Part shown: piece after piece, positions 8,764-18,233 of the stretch
Numbering within the stretch: position 1 is the stretch's first letter
Layout of the letters: every line of letters starts with the position of its first letter
NCBI RefSeq assembly: GCF_029868855.1
Contig: NZ_JARWOV010000209.1
Location: 1 to 64,000 of the forward strand
Direction of reading: 5' to 3'
DNA from: Nocardia carnea
GTDB taxonomy: Bacteria; Actinomycetota; Actinomycetes; Mycobacteriales; Mycobacteriaceae
DNA: 64,000 bases
Program-made: the position numbers and the translations under genes
Notes under the pieces: generated by a model
Database searches by the model: none
Told to the model about the DNA's origin: nothing
Seen by the model: only the letters and a program-made list of their open reading frames with translations

Positions 8764-10176
8764 ATGTCGCCGACGAACGAGCCGGCCGCGGTGCCGGTGA
8801 CGAACAAGCCGGCCGCGGTATTGGCAACCGTGGTGATCGTGCAGTTCATGGTCTCCCTGGACCTGTCCGTCGTGAACGTGGCGCTCCCGGCGATCCGATC
8901 CGAGTTCGAGCTCTCGGCCGCCGCGCTGCAGTGGATCGTCAACGCCTACGCCGTGGTCTTCGGCGGCTTCCTGCTGCTGGGCGGACGGCTCGGCGATGTG
9001 ATCGGCCGCCGTCGCACGATGCTGGCCGGACTGGCGATTTTCGGGATCGCCAGCCTCGCGGGTGGTCTGGCCACCGACCCGGCTCTGCTCGTTGCCGCCC
9101 GGGCGATACAAGGCTTGGGCGCCGCGGCACTGTCGCCGTTGTCGTTGGCGCTGATCACCGTGACCTTCGAAGAAGGTCCCGCGCGAACCAAAGCGGTGGG
9201 CCTGTGGGCCGCGGCGACCATGCTCGGTGGCGCACTCGGTGTGGTCGCCGGTGGTCTGCTCACCGACTTCGTGGACTGGCGCTGGGTTTTCCTGATCAAT
9301 GTGCCGATCGTCGTCGCCGCTGCGTTCACGGCCGCGACCGGAATCGGCGGGGCGCGCCGAGGCGAGCGGCCCCGGCTCGATATCGCCGGTGCGCTCCTGG
9401 TCACGGCGGGGATGCTGTTGCTCATCCTCGGCGTCGTACGGACCGACGAGTACGGCTGGGCATCCGCCGTGACCATCGGGACCATCGCCGTCGCCGTGGC
9501 GCTGCTGGCCGCGTTCGTCGCGGTCGAAACACGGGTCCGCGAACCGCTGATGCGGTTGCGCTTGCTCGCCAACGGAAGTGTCGCGGGCGCCAACGTGTTC
9601 GGTTTCATGATCACCGCGGGCCAGTTGACCGCCTTCTACTTCGTCTCGCTGCATATGCAGACCGTGCTGGAGTTCTCACCCGCCGAGGCCGGTATCGCAT
9701 TCGTTCCGTTCGCGCTCGGCGCCGTCGTGGGGATGCGCCTCGTAGCTGTTGTCGTGAACCGGTTCGGCCCCCGCGCCGCCCTGGTGACAGGGGGGCTTCT
9801 CGGCGCGCTGGGTATCGCCTGGTTCGGGCTGGGCGGGCCCGGCGGATCGTTCCTCACCGATATTCTCGGACCCTCCGTGGTGGCGAGTATCGGTATCGGC
9901 GCCAGCTTCGTGATCATGGGAACCATCGCCATGCAAGGAGTTCCGGCCGAGGACGCGGGGATGGCTTCCGGGCTGCTGAACAGCTCCCGCCAGCTCGGTG
10001 GCGCCCTCGGCCTGGCCGTCCTGGCGACGGCGGCTGCCGCGGCAACGGGAGACGACCGGTCGCCGGAAGCCCTCAGTGACGGCTATGCCACGGCCTTCCT
10101 GCTGGGTGCCGCACTCATCGCGGTCGGCACGGTGGTCGCGGGAATGCTGATCCCTGGATCGGGGAAGAAGGTCTGA
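8764..10176 (+). CDS. MFS drug exporter, DHA2 (14-helix) family
   Basis: About 470 residues, almost entirely hydrophobic helices. Motif A is GGRLGDVIGRRRTM after helix 2; the N-terminal DLSVVNVALPAI is the DHA2 motif (EmrB/QacA type, proton-coupled multidrug efflux). The ATG at 8764 has GGAG 7 bases upstream and is preferred to the GTG four codons earlier. Divergent from the TetR gene at 7677-8369, which probably represses it. The substrate is unknown. Confidence 0.92.
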   Translation: MSPTNEPAAVPVTNKPAAVLATVVIVQFMVSLDLSVVNVALPAIRSEFELSAAALQWIVNAYAVVFGGFLLLGGRLGDVIGRRRTMLAGLAIFGIASLAGGLATDPALLVAARAIQGLGAAALSPLSLALITVTFEEGPARTKAVGLWAAATMLGGALGVVAGGLLTDFVDWRWVFLINVPIVVAAAFTAATGIGGARRGERPRLDIAGALLVTAGMLLLILGVVRTDEYGWASAVTIGTIAVAVALLAAFVAVETRVREPLMRLRLLANGSVAGANVFGFMITAGQLTAFYFVSLHMQTVLEFSPAEAGIAFVPFALGAVVGMRLVAVVVNRFGPRAALVTGGLLGALGIAWFGLGGPGGSFLTDILGPSVVASIGIGASFVIMGTIAMQGVPAEDAGMASGLLNSSRQLGGALGLAVLATAAAAATGDDRSPEALSDGYATAFLLGAALIAVGTVVAGMLIPGSGKKV

Positions 10177-10457
10177 CCGCACGGGTCCCGGACCGCGATC
10201 GCGTCGGTATGCGCTGACCGTCACCGCATTTCATCTGTTCATCGAACCCACCGGGGCCTGCGCAGCGGTAAAACGCTGTTGCAGGGTGGCTGCGTAGTTG
10301 CCGGGTGAGTTCGGGCCGGTATCGAACGGGGCGCAGGCTGCGGCCTCGTTGCGCCCCCGGCCGAGGAGATACCGGCGAACTCGGAGCTGGGGCCCGCGGC
10401 GCACAGTTACCGGCGGCTTCGAAAATCTTTTGCCGTTTTGTCACACCCCCGCCCTAT
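10177..10457. other. Intergenic region upstream of the ABC importer, no gene seen
   Basis: The stretch between the MFS stop and the operators holds no credible protein. Composition is GC-rich until about 10430, where it turns AT-rich (GAAAATCTTTTGCCGTTTTG), probably the start of the importer promoter region. Confidence 0.45.
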
Positions 10458-10474
10458 GTAGAATATGATTCTAC
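10458..10474. promoter_or_regulatory. Palindromic operator GTAGAAT-ATG-ATTCTAC
   Basis: A perfect 7-3-7 palindrome about 145 bases before the first ABC permease gene. Its core AGAAT-N3-ATTCT recurs at 10504, 29202, 34148 and 47082, each upstream of an operon or a duplicated leader. The left half TAGAAT resembles an actinobacterial -10 box, so a bound repressor would block the promoter. Confidence 0.7.
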
Positions 10475-10503
10475 CCAGTGCGCGACCATGAATCTCTATG
10501 AGA

Positions 10504-10516
10504 AGAATCCAATTCT
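10504..10516. promoter_or_regulatory. Second copy of the operator, AGAAT-CCA-ATTCT
   Basis: A perfect 5-3-5 palindrome 46 bases (start to start) after the first copy, with the same core. Tandem sites suggest cooperative repression of the ABC importer operon. Confidence 0.6.
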
Positions 10517-10616
10517 CATCGTGGTTGCGTGAGCCCGCATCAGACCGTTAATCGCGAGCCGGGCGCCCCCCGGGCGCCGGGTCGTACGGTCGCGCGCTCC
10601 GGAAAGGCGAAGGTGG

Positions 10617-11570
10617 ATGATGTTCTCCATCGTGAGGCGACTGGGCAGAGGTCTGCTGGTGGTCCTGCTGGTCACCCTGGCGGTCGTGGTGCTCCTGAGT
10701 TTCGCACCGGGATCGGTGGCGCAGGTCATCCTCGGTGACGCCGCCACACCGGAAGCCGTCGCCGCACTGAACAGCAAACTCGGGCTGGACGAACCACTAT
10801 GGGTGCAATACCTCAACTGGGTCGCCAACGCCGCCCAAGGTGATCTGGGCACCTCACCGCTCACGGGACAATCGGTGACGACGGCGATTACGGAGCGGTT
10901 GCCGGTGACATTCCAACTGGCCGCGATGGCACTCGTCATCGCACTGGTCAGTGCGGTTTTTCTCGCCGTGATATCGGCGATGCGGCCGGGAAGTCCGGTC
11001 GACCGGGGGACCGCCGCGCTCTCCTCCGTATTTCTCTCGGTGCCCGCGTTCGTCGCCGGCCCGATACTCATCTACTTCTTCGCAGTAGAGCTGGGCTGGC
11101 TTCCGGTGACCGGATGGAACCGCATCGGCGACGGCATCGGGCTGAACCTGCAGTCTGCTCTGCTGCCCGCCATCGCGATGGCGCTCATGGAGATCGCCGC
11201 ATTCCACCGGTTGCTGCGCACGGACCTGATCACCACGCTGCGTGAGGATTTCATCGGGGCGGCCCGCGCCAAAGGAATGAACGAGTGGTACGTGATGTTC
11301 CGGCATGCGCTGCGGCCGTCGTCGTTCTCCTTGATCACCTTGGCGGGAATCAATCTCGGGCGTTTGATCGGCGGGACGGTGATCGTCGAAACGCTGTTCT
11401 CGCTCCCCGGACTCGGCCAATTGCTCGCCTCCTCGATCGTGTCCCGGGATCTGATCATGGTGCAGGGAATCGTGGCATTCATGGCGGTCGTCTATGTCGT
11501 CATCAACATCCTGGTCGACTCGAGCTATGAGCTGATCGACCCCCGGGTCAGGAAGGTGGCCACGATATGA
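10617..11570 (+). CDS. ABC importer permease, DppB type
   Basis: 317 residues with about six membrane helices, starting FSIVRRLGRGLLVVLLVTL. Contains the permease coupling loop, read here as EDFIGAARAKGMNEWYVMFRHALRP (residues about 205-230). Family: inner-membrane subunit of peptide/nickel/opine importers. ATG 10617 has GGAAAGG about 9 bases upstream. The stop overlaps the next permease start (ATGA), so they are translationally coupled. First gene of a six-gene importer operon; the two AGAAT palindromes upstream are its likely control. Confidence 0.93.
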   Translation: MMFSIVRRLGRGLLVVLLVTLAVVVLLSFAPGSVAQVILGDAATPEAVAALNSKLGLDEPLWVQYLNWVANAAQGDLGTSPLTGQSVTTAITERLPVTFQLAAMALVIALVSAVFLAVISAMRPGSPVDRGTAALSSVFLSVPAFVAGPILIYFFAVELGWLPVTGWNRIGDGIGLNLQSALLPAIAMALMEIAAFHRLLRTDLITTLREDFIGAARAKGMNEWYVMFRHALRPSSFSLITLAGINLGRLIGGTVIVETLFSLPGLGQLLASSIVSRDLIMVQGIVAFMAVVYVVINILVDSSYELIDPRVRKVATI

Positions 11571-12460
11571 CTCGAGCACAAGTCGAGATCGAGCGTAGGC
11601 AGCGGGTCGAGGCGCCGGAGAAACCGGTAGTCCCGCGGGTGCGCAAACCTCGCTCGATACTGGTGTACCTGTCCTACGCCTGGTTGGTCGTGATGATCTC
11701 GGCGGCGATCTTCGCCGATCTGCTGCCCTTGGCGTCGTATTCGATCCCCGTCGGCCCACCGCGGCAACCTCCGCAACTCGGATCGCTCGACCTTCTCGCC
11801 GGCACCGACAATCTGGGGCGGTCGATGTTGTCCCGGTGCGTGTACGGCGCCCAGGTGTCGTTGTTGATCGGTACGGTCGCGACCCTCATCGGGTCGGCGC
11901 TCGGGTCGAGTATCGGGATGCTGGGCGGCTATTTCCAGAAGCGGACGGACGCGGGGATCCGGTTGCTCAGCGATACGATGCTGGCCTTCCCGCCGCTGAT
12001 CCTGCTGATGGCGCTGACCGCGGTCTTCACTCCGGGACTGCCCACCCTCATGGTCGGCCTCTCGCTGATCATCATCCCGTCGTTCATCAGGCTCGCCCGG
12101 GCGAACACGCTGACGTGGACGGCCCGGGAGTTCGTGCTCGCCGCCCGGAACATGGGTGCCGGGCACGGCCGGATCCTGGGCCGGGAAATCCTGCCGAATG
12201 TGCTGCCACCGTTGCTGGCCTATCTGCCGATCGTCATGGCGGCGCTCATCGTCGCGGAAGGCTCCCTGAGCTTTCTCGGGCTCGGCATCCCGCCCCCGAC
12301 ACCGAGCTGGGGAGGCATGATCTCCGACGGCAAGGACAGTCTGGCCACCGCACCGCATCTGGTTTTCGTGCCCGCCGCAGTTATCTTCTGCACCGTTTTC
12401 GCGTTGAACCAGGCGGGTGACCACCTGCGTGGCCGGTTCGATCGCACGATGCGTGACTGA
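11567..12460 (+). CDS. ABC importer permease, DppC type
   Basis: 297 residues with the usual DppC layout: cytoplasmic N-terminal arm, helix 1 (LVYLSYAWLVVMISAAIFA), a periplasmic segment with LAGTDNLGRSMLSR (family signature GTDxxGRD-like), five further helices and the coupling loop near AREFVLAARNMGAGHGRILGR. ATGA overlap with the upstream permease. Partner of the DppB-type permease; the two form the channel. Confidence 0.93.
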   Translation: MTRAQVEIERRQRVEAPEKPVVPRVRKPRSILVYLSYAWLVVMISAAIFADLLPLASYSIPVGPPRQPPQLGSLDLLAGTDNLGRSMLSRCVYGAQVSLLIGTVATLIGSALGSSIGMLGGYFQKRTDAGIRLLSDTMLAFPPLILLMALTAVFTPGLPTLMVGLSLIIIPSFIRLARANTLTWTAREFVLAARNMGAGHGRILGREILPNVLPPLLAYLPIVMAALIVAEGSLSFLGLGIPPPTPSWGGMISDGKDSLATAPHLVFVPAAVIFCTVFALNQAGDHLRGRFDRTMRD

Positions 12461-12509
12461 CGCCCGTCCACTCCCGAACTGCCATCCTGTGTCTGCACCG
12501 AGGTACCGA

Positions 12510-14066
12510 ATGATGATCCGACGCTGTTGTCTGCTCGTCGCAGCTCTTGTCTGCCTGGCATCGCTGCTGACCGCGTGCAGCGGTGCGAACAGTGAAAAGC
12601 CGGCCGGCGACCTCCCGGTACCCGGCGGCACCGCCCGCATCGTCCAGATCACGGAGCCACGCGGCCTCGACCCGGCAACGCTGAGCAATCAGTGGGTGCT
12701 CAATGCCATGCTCGGCAACGCCTTGTTCGGAACATTGATGATCAACGATCCGGAGACCGGTGAACTGCGATTCACCATGGCGCAGAGTTTCGCCACCCGT
12801 GACGGGGGTGCCACGTTCGAGTTGACGTTGCGCCCGCATCTGCGGTTCTCCGACGGCGGCCCATTGGATGCGGCGGCCGTGAAATACAACTGGGACCGGA
12901 TCAAGGACCCCGCCAACGGATCGGCCTACCTGCAGGAAGCATCGATGGTGGCCGCGACCGAGGTCGTCGACGACACCCGGCTGAGGGTAACGATGGCCGA
13001 GCCGGTGCCGAACTTCGCGGAGGCGGTATACGGGACCTCGCTGAATTGGATCGCTTCGCCCGCCGCGCTGGCGGCGGGCAGACAACAGTTCGACGCACAT
13101 CCGGTCGGGGCCGGTCCTTTCACGCTGACGCGCTGGGCCCGCGGAGACGCCATCGAACTGGTGAAGAACCCCGCGTACTGGGATGCGCCCAAACCCTTTC
13201 TCGACGCGATCACCCTGCGCGCCAACGCCGATACCGCCCAGCGGATCAACACCTTGATCAGTGGGGGTGCCGATCTGGTGATCGAGACGAATCCGGCGAG
13301 CCTCTCCGAGGCGCGCGCGGCCGGATTCCCGACCGACACAGTGCCGTTGCACGGCGGCCAGACCCTGACCATGAACACGCGCAGGCCGCCCTTCTACGAC
13401 GTGCGCGCACGCCGAGCGGTCGCCGCGGCGATCGACCTCGAGGCGATCAATGTCGCCGTCTACCACGGCGAAAGCCGGGTCCCGAAGACTCTGTTCGGCG
13501 AGTCTTCGCCGTTCCACACGGATCTGCCGCTCCCGCGGCCGGACCGAGAAACCGCGCAACGACTCTTCGATGAGCTGGCGGCCGAGGGTAAGCCGGTATC
13601 TTTCACCTTCACCAGCGGCCCCACCGCGGAGATCAGGGCACTCGCGGAGAACGTGCAGGCGCAACTCAGCGCGTTCGGCAATGTAGAGGTCGCGGTCGTG
13701 GTCGCGGATATCACCCAGGTAGTGGAACTGCGCCGGACGAACGACTTCGATATGACGACGAGCTCGGCGAACTTCACCGATCCGGAACCGGCGTTGTGGT
13801 CGGTGTTCCACCGGAACTCCCGGCGCAACTTGTCAGGGGTAGCCGACGCGGAGTTGAGCCGGGCACTGCAGGACGGCCGGACCGGAACAACGAGCCGGCA
13901 ACGCGCGGACGCCTATCGACGGGTGCAGGAACGGCTGAATGCGCTTGTCCCGGTGATCTTCCAGGTCAGTAATGAACCCAGCGTCGTCACCCGCAGAAAC
14001 GTCGGTGGTGTCGTGCAGTACGGCTACGGGTCGCTGCTACCGGAGGAACTCTGGGTCGAGAACTGA
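12510..14066 (+). CDS. Lipoprotein substrate-binding protein, ABC family 5 (copy 1)
   Basis: About 518 residues. Signal peptide with lipobox LLTACSG (cysteine about residue 20), then the family-5 solute-binding fold (DppA/OppA/NikA): PGGTARIVQITEPRGLDP at the mature N-terminus and DAAAVKYNWDRIKDP in domain I. The ATG at 12510 (or the adjacent one at 12513) gives a proper signal peptide and has GAGG upstream; the longer frame from 12417 would bury the signal. It starts 50 bases after the DppC stop. Highly similar along its whole length to the next gene, a tandem duplication. The ligand is unknown; family members bind peptides, opines, nickel chelates or sugars. Confidence 0.92.
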   Translation: MMIRRCCLLVAALVCLASLLTACSGANSEKPAGDLPVPGGTARIVQITEPRGLDPATLSNQWVLNAMLGNALFGTLMINDPETGELRFTMAQSFATRDGGATFELTLRPHLRFSDGGPLDAAAVKYNWDRIKDPANGSAYLQEASMVAATEVVDDTRLRVTMAEPVPNFAEAVYGTSLNWIASPAALAAGRQQFDAHPVGAGPFTLTRWARGDAIELVKNPAYWDAPKPFLDAITLRANADTAQRINTLISGGADLVIETNPASLSEARAAGFPTDTVPLHGGQTLTMNTRRPPFYDVRARRAVAAAIDLEAINVAVYHGESRVPKTLFGESSPFHTDLPLPRPDRETAQRLFDELAAEGKPVSFTFTSGPTAEIRALAENVQAQLSAFGNVEVAVVVADITQVVELRRTNDFDMTTSSANFTDPEPALWSVFHRNSRRNLSGVADAELSRALQDGRTGTTSRQRADAYRRVQERLNALVPVIFQVSNEPSVVTRRNVGGVVQYGYGSLLPEELWVEN

Positions 14067-14134
14067 CTGCCGCAAACCTTCCGGATACAGAAACCGCCAC
14101 CGATTCACTTCTCGCTTCTCCTCTGAGAGGAACA

Positions 14135-15700
14135 ATGATGTTCCGAGCATCGCTTTTTCGTTCGATCGCTGTGTGTTGCACCGCTCTCGCCCTGGCCGCC
14201 TGCGGCGGTACCGGAGCAGGAACGGGCACCGGCCCCGGTGGCGACCCGGTGGCCGGCGGTACCGCACAGATTCTCCAGATCAGTGAACCCCGCACCCTCG
14301 ACCCGGTGGCCCTGGGAAACCAATGGGTGATCAACGCCGTCCTCGGCAACGCCTTGTACGGGACATTGATGGTCAACAACCCGGATAGCGGAGCGATCGA
14401 ATACTCCATGGCGACCGGCTTCGCCACGCGAGACGGGGGTGCCACCTTCGACCTGACGCTGCGGCCGGATCTGCGGTTCTCCGACGGGACCCCGCTGGAC
14501 GCGGCGGCCGTGAAATTCAACTGGGATCGTTTCGCCGACCCGGCCAACGGATCGTCCTATGTCGAGGATGCGGCGGTGATCGCGGCGACCGAGGTCGTGA
14601 ACCCGACCACGCTCCGGGTGAAGATGCGGCACCCGGTACCGCATTTCGCCTACACCATCGTGGAGAGTTCGATGAACTGGATTGCCTCGCCCCAGGCGCT
14701 GCAACCGGGGCGCGCGGCCTTCGACGGCAACCCGGTGGGTGCGGGCCCGTTCACCCTCCAGCGATGGGCCCGGCAGGATGTGATCGAGCTGGTCAAGAAC
14801 CCGCAGTACTGGGATGCGCCGAAACCGTATCTGGACCGGATCGAGCTACGTACCTCCGGTGACTCGGTTCAGGGCTACAACACGCTGGTCAGCGGTGGTT
14901 CGGATGTGATCATCAGCTCCAACTGGGGGAGTATCGAAAAGCTGGAGAATCAAGGTTTCCCGACGGCGGTGTCGCCGCTGCACGGTGGACAGCACCTGTC
15001 GATGAACACGCGGCGCGCGCCGTTCGACGATATCCGGGCCCGCCGGGCCGTGGCGGCCGCCCTCGATGTGAACGCGCTCAATCTGACCATCTACAACGGA
15101 AGCGGGGAACTCCCGACCACCCTGTTCCGCGAATCCTCCCCGTACTACGCGCCGGATCTGCCCTTGCACACGCACGATCCGGCGGCCGCGCAACGGTTGT
15201 TCGACGAGCTGGCGGCCGAGGGCAAGCCGGTGAAGTTCACTTACACCACCACCGCGCAGACGGAGAACCGGCTGCTGGCGGAGAGCGTCCAGGCGCAGCT
15301 GAGCGCGTTCGACAATGTCGACGTCGAAGTGCGGGTCATCGATATCATCGACCTGATCAAGCTCCGTTATACACACGATTTCGACGTGATGACGGGCGGC
15401 GCGTTCTTCGATGATCCCGAGCCGCGGCTGGGAACGGCCTTCCACGGGGATTCGAGTCGCAACACCGCCGGTATCGACGACGAGGCCCTGAACGAGGCAC
15501 TCGACACCGGCCGGACGTCGACGGATGTGGAGCAGCGCAAGGCGGCCTACCGTGCGGTTCAGGAGCGGTTGATCGACCTCGTGCCCGCCGTCTTCTACAC
15601 CCGCACTGTCGCGGGTGCCGCAACCGGGAAGAACGTCGGCGGCCTCACCATGTACGGCGCCGGCTCCGTCCGGCCCGAGGAGCTGTGGATCGCCGAGTAG
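14135..15700 (+). CDS. Lipoprotein substrate-binding protein, ABC family 5 (copy 2)
   Basis: 521 residues with signal peptide and lipobox LALAACGG. Paralogue of the preceding gene: shared blocks include GGTAQILQISEPRTLDP, LRFSDGTPLDAAAVKFNWDR, VGAGPFTLQRWARQD and LFDELAAEGKPV. The copies differ in the probable ligand-facing parts (for example FDVMTGGAFFDDPEP here against FDMTTSSANFTDPEP in copy 1), suggesting related but distinct ligands. GAGAGG lies just before the paired ATGs at 14135 and 14138; either may be used. It sits 68 bases after copy 1 and 28 bases before the first ATPase gene. Confidence 0.92.
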   Translation: MMFRASLFRSIAVCCTALALAACGGTGAGTGTGPGGDPVAGGTAQILQISEPRTLDPVALGNQWVINAVLGNALYGTLMVNNPDSGAIEYSMATGFATRDGGATFDLTLRPDLRFSDGTPLDAAAVKFNWDRFADPANGSSYVEDAAVIAATEVVNPTTLRVKMRHPVPHFAYTIVESSMNWIASPQALQPGRAAFDGNPVGAGPFTLQRWARQDVIELVKNPQYWDAPKPYLDRIELRTSGDSVQGYNTLVSGGSDVIISSNWGSIEKLENQGFPTAVSPLHGGQHLSMNTRRAPFDDIRARRAVAAALDVNALNLTIYNGSGELPTTLFRESSPYYAPDLPLHTHDPAAAQRLFDELAAEGKPVKFTYTTTAQTENRLLAESVQAQLSAFDNVDVEVRVIDIIDLIKLRYTHDFDVMTGGAFFDDPEPRLGTAFHGDSSRNTAGIDDEALNEALDTGRTSTDVEQRKAAYRAVQERLIDLVPAVFYTRTVAGAATGKNVGGLTMYGAGSVRPEELWIAE

Positions 15701-15728
15701 CGGGCCGGACCGGAGGAGAGCTGAGACC

Positions 15729-16751
15729 ATGAGTGCTGAACCGAATCTGCAGGTGCGAAACCTGCACACCTATATCAGTACCGAACGCGGTGTCGTACGA
15801 GCCGTGGACGATGTGTCCTTCGATGTGGACCGCGCTCAGGCCCTGGGCGTGGTGGGTGAATCGGGATCCGGCAAGTCGGTGATGGCCCGGGCGATCATGG
15901 GCCTGTTGCCGCCGCGCGCCGGATGTTCCGGTGAGGTGCTGTTCCGGGGCAGGAACATCCTCGCGCTCTCCAAGAAGGAGAAGCTCGACATCTGGGGAAA
16001 GCAGATCGCCATGGTCTTCCAGGACCCCGGACGGTCGCTCAATCCGGTCGTGCGTGTCGAACGCCAGCTCACCGAGGGCATGCGCAAACATCTGGGAACC
16101 GGCCGTTCCGAAGCGAGAACTCGCGCCCTCGAGCTCCTTCGCGAGGTCGGGGTCCCGGATCCGGAACGCCGGCTACGCAACTACCCGCACGAGATGTCCG
16201 GTGGGATGCGGCAACGAGTGATGATCGCCATCGCCCTGGCCTGCGAACCCGACCTGCTGATCGCCGACGAACCGACCACCGCTCTGGACGTGACGATCCA
16301 GCGGCAGATCCTCGATCTGCTGCGCCGCGTGCAGCGGGACCGGGGGATGTCGCTGATGTTGATCAGCCATGACCTGTCGGTGGTCGCCGGTCGCACCGAC
16401 CGGGTCTCCGTCATGTACGCCGGGCGGCTCGCCGAATGTGGCGCGACCCGCCAGGTCTTCACCGCCCCTCGCCATCGCTACACGCGGGCCCTGATGGGCG
16501 CCACTCCGACGATCGAACACCAGCGGTACGCGCCACTGCGATTGATCGAGGGTGGTTTGCCGGATCCGGTCGCACCGCCTACGGGCTGCCGGTTCGCGCC
16601 CCGGTGCAGTCACGTCGCCGATGTGTGTCGTGAGGATCCCGGTCCAGCATTGATCGAAATCGCCGCCGACCACCTGGTGGCGTGCGCGCATCCTGCTCTC
16701 GAACCCGTAACAGCCCGTTCAGAATCCGGTGGTGATACCCATGGCAGGTAG
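15729..16751 (+). CDS. ABC importer ATPase, DppD type
   Basis: 340 residues. Walker A GESGSGKS, signature MSGGMRQR, Walker B LLIADEP, switch histidine in LISHD. The C-terminal [14 protein letters not shown] region is the cysteine motif of the oligopeptide-type C-terminal extension (Fe-S in DppD/OppD proteins). ATG 15729 follows GGAGGAG. Its 3' end overlaps the second ATPase gene. Supplies ATP hydrolysis for the importer. Confidence 0.94.
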   Translation: MSAEPNLQVRNLHTYISTERGVVRAVDDVSFDVDRAQALGVVGESGSGKSVMARAIMGLLPPRAGCSGEVLFRGRNILALSKKEKLDIWGKQIAMVFQDPGRSLNPVVRVERQLTEGMRKHLGTGRSEARTRALELLREVGVPDPERRLRNYPHEMSGGMRQRVMIAIALACEPDLLIADEPTTALDVTIQRQILDLLRRVQRDRGMSLMLISHDLSVVAGRTDRVSVMYAGRLAECGATRQVFTAPRHRYTRALMGATPTIEHQRYAPLRLIEGGLPDPVAPPTGCRFAPRCSHVADVCREDPGPALIEIAADHLVACAHPALEPVTARSESGGDTHGR

Positions 16752-17724
16752 CGGAACCGCGCATCTGCGCGACGAGGCGGCGCTGCTCAGTGTGCGCGAC
16801 CTGGTGGTCGAGTACGAGACCGACGGCGGGACCGTTCAGGCGGTGTCCTCGGTCAGTTTCGATGTCCTACCCGGCGAGACCCTCGGAATCGTCGGGGAAT
16901 CGGGATGCGGGAAGTCCACGACCGGCCGGGCCGTACTCCGCCTGGACCGGCTGACCTCCGGCCGGATCGCCTTTGCCGGCGAGCAGATCGACGAGGCCGA
17001 CGGCCGCCGCATGCGTAGTCTGCGGCGGGAGATGCAGATGATCTTCCAGGATCCGGTGGCCTCGCTGAACCCGCGCAGGCCGGTCCGCGAGATCGTGGTC
17101 GAGGGCTTGGCCGTGGCCGGAAAGCCCGCGGCAGAACGCGAGTCGACGTCCGAGGAAGTGCTGGCGAAGGTCGGGATAGACGAGCGGCTCGCCGGCTCGC
17201 TACCGCGGCAACTGTCCGGTGGCCAGGCCCAGCGTGTCGCGATAGCGCGGGCGCTGGCGGTCGATCCCCGGCTGCTGATCTGCGATGAACCGGTATCCGC
17301 GCTCGATGTCTCGGTGCAGGCGCAGATCCTCAATCTCATTTCCGAGCTCAAGGCCGAATACGACCTGACCGTGGTGTTCATCAGCCATGATCTGGGTGTC
17401 GTGCGCACGATCAGCGATAACGTCATGGTCATGTACCTCGGCAAGGTGTGCGAATTCGGCGATGCCGTCGAGGTGTACGACCACCCGGCACATCCCTACA
17501 CGAGGGCGCTACTCGATTCGGTACCGCTCGCCGACCCCGACGAGGGTTTCGCGGGTCCGGCACTGGCCGGCGATATTCCCTCACCACTCGCGCCACCCCG
17601 GGGCTGCCGGTTCCGGACCCGCTGTCCGCGCGCTCAGCAGCGATGTGCGGAGGAGGAACCCGAGGTCCGGGAAGTCCGGCCAGGACAGTACGCCGCCTGC
17701 CACTTCCCGCTGACCGAAGCCTGA
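16741..17724 (+). CDS. ABC importer ATPase, DppF type
   Basis: About 327 residues. Walker A GESGCGKS, signature LSGGQAQR, Walker B LLICDEP, FISHD switch, and the oligopeptide C-terminal motif CRFRTRCPRAQQRC. The ATG at 16741 overlaps the preceding gene by 11 bases; an in-frame GTG at 16729 is less likely. Last gene of the importer operon. With DppD-type, two permeases and two binding proteins the system is complete. Confidence 0.93.
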   Translation: MAGSGTAHLRDEAALLSVRDLVVEYETDGGTVQAVSSVSFDVLPGETLGIVGESGCGKSTTGRAVLRLDRLTSGRIAFAGEQIDEADGRRMRSLRREMQMIFQDPVASLNPRRPVREIVVEGLAVAGKPAAERESTSEEVLAKVGIDERLAGSLPRQLSGGQAQRVAIARALAVDPRLLICDEPVSALDVSVQAQILNLISELKAEYDLTVVFISHDLGVVRTISDNVMVMYLGKVCEFGDAVEVYDHPAHPYTRALLDSVPLADPDEGFAGPALAGDIPSPLAPPRGCRFRTRCPRAQQRCAEEEPEVREVRPGQYAACHFPLTEA

Positions 17725-17762
17725 GCCCGAAAGGCACGCAGTCTCACGCGGTGTGCTCCCAT

Positions 17763-18134
17763 ATGAGTTTCGAGAACCCTCCCGCGGAGCCTCACGAGGT
17801 CGTGGTCGAGACGTTGGAGCGGGCTCTGTGTGACCGCACGGCTGCGGGGGAGGCCGCGACTGTGCTGGTCGGAACCGCGTTGTACGACGACGACGTCGAG
17901 TTCGTCGAGCACTGGTGCGTGCAGGTCGGGACGCGGGCTGCGCCGGGTAGCCCTTTGCTGGGGCTGGCCGGCCTGTGCCTGGGGCACACCGCTCGGCGTT
18001 TCGGGCGACTCAGCGAAGAAGCTCTCGCACTGGCGACGTCGCTGGCGGCGCGTGCCGAGGCCGACCCGTCGGACGTGGACGGCCGGGCCGTCGACGGGTA
18101 TGAGGACGTCCGGAGCTTCCTGCACCTGTGGTGA
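17763..18134 (+). CDS. Small acidic protein of unknown function
   Basis: 123 residues from ATG 17763 (MSFENPPAEPHEVVV). Helix-rich and acidic, with no signal peptide and two tryptophans. Composition and codon bias look like a real gene. The helical pattern (ETLERALCDRTAAGEAATVL, then LLGLAGLCLGHTARRFG) resembles small HEAT-like immunity proteins often found beside actinobacterial toxins, but no toxin adjoins it here. I do not recognise a named family. It starts 38 bases after the importer operon and may be transcribed with it. Confidence 0.6.
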   Translation: MSFENPPAEPHEVVVETLERALCDRTAAGEAATVLVGTALYDDDVEFVEHWCVQVGTRAAPGSPLLGLAGLCLGHTARRFGRLSEEALALATSLAARAEADPSDVDGRAVDGYEDVRSFLHLW

Positions 18135-18233
18135 GAGGCCCCCGGTCCGGTCGGGTGGCGTTGCCTGCTGCGGCACCCGGCCGTGCGTGGCTACGACACG
18201 ACCGAAAGAGGGCAGCCACCGCTCTCCCCACTT

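Noticed and set aside
8029-9654. Long open frame of 541 codons on the minus strand across the TetR and MFS genes
   Set aside because: Composition is Arg/His/Gly-rich, there are no motifs, and it is antisense to two well-supported genes; a GC-rich shadow frame.
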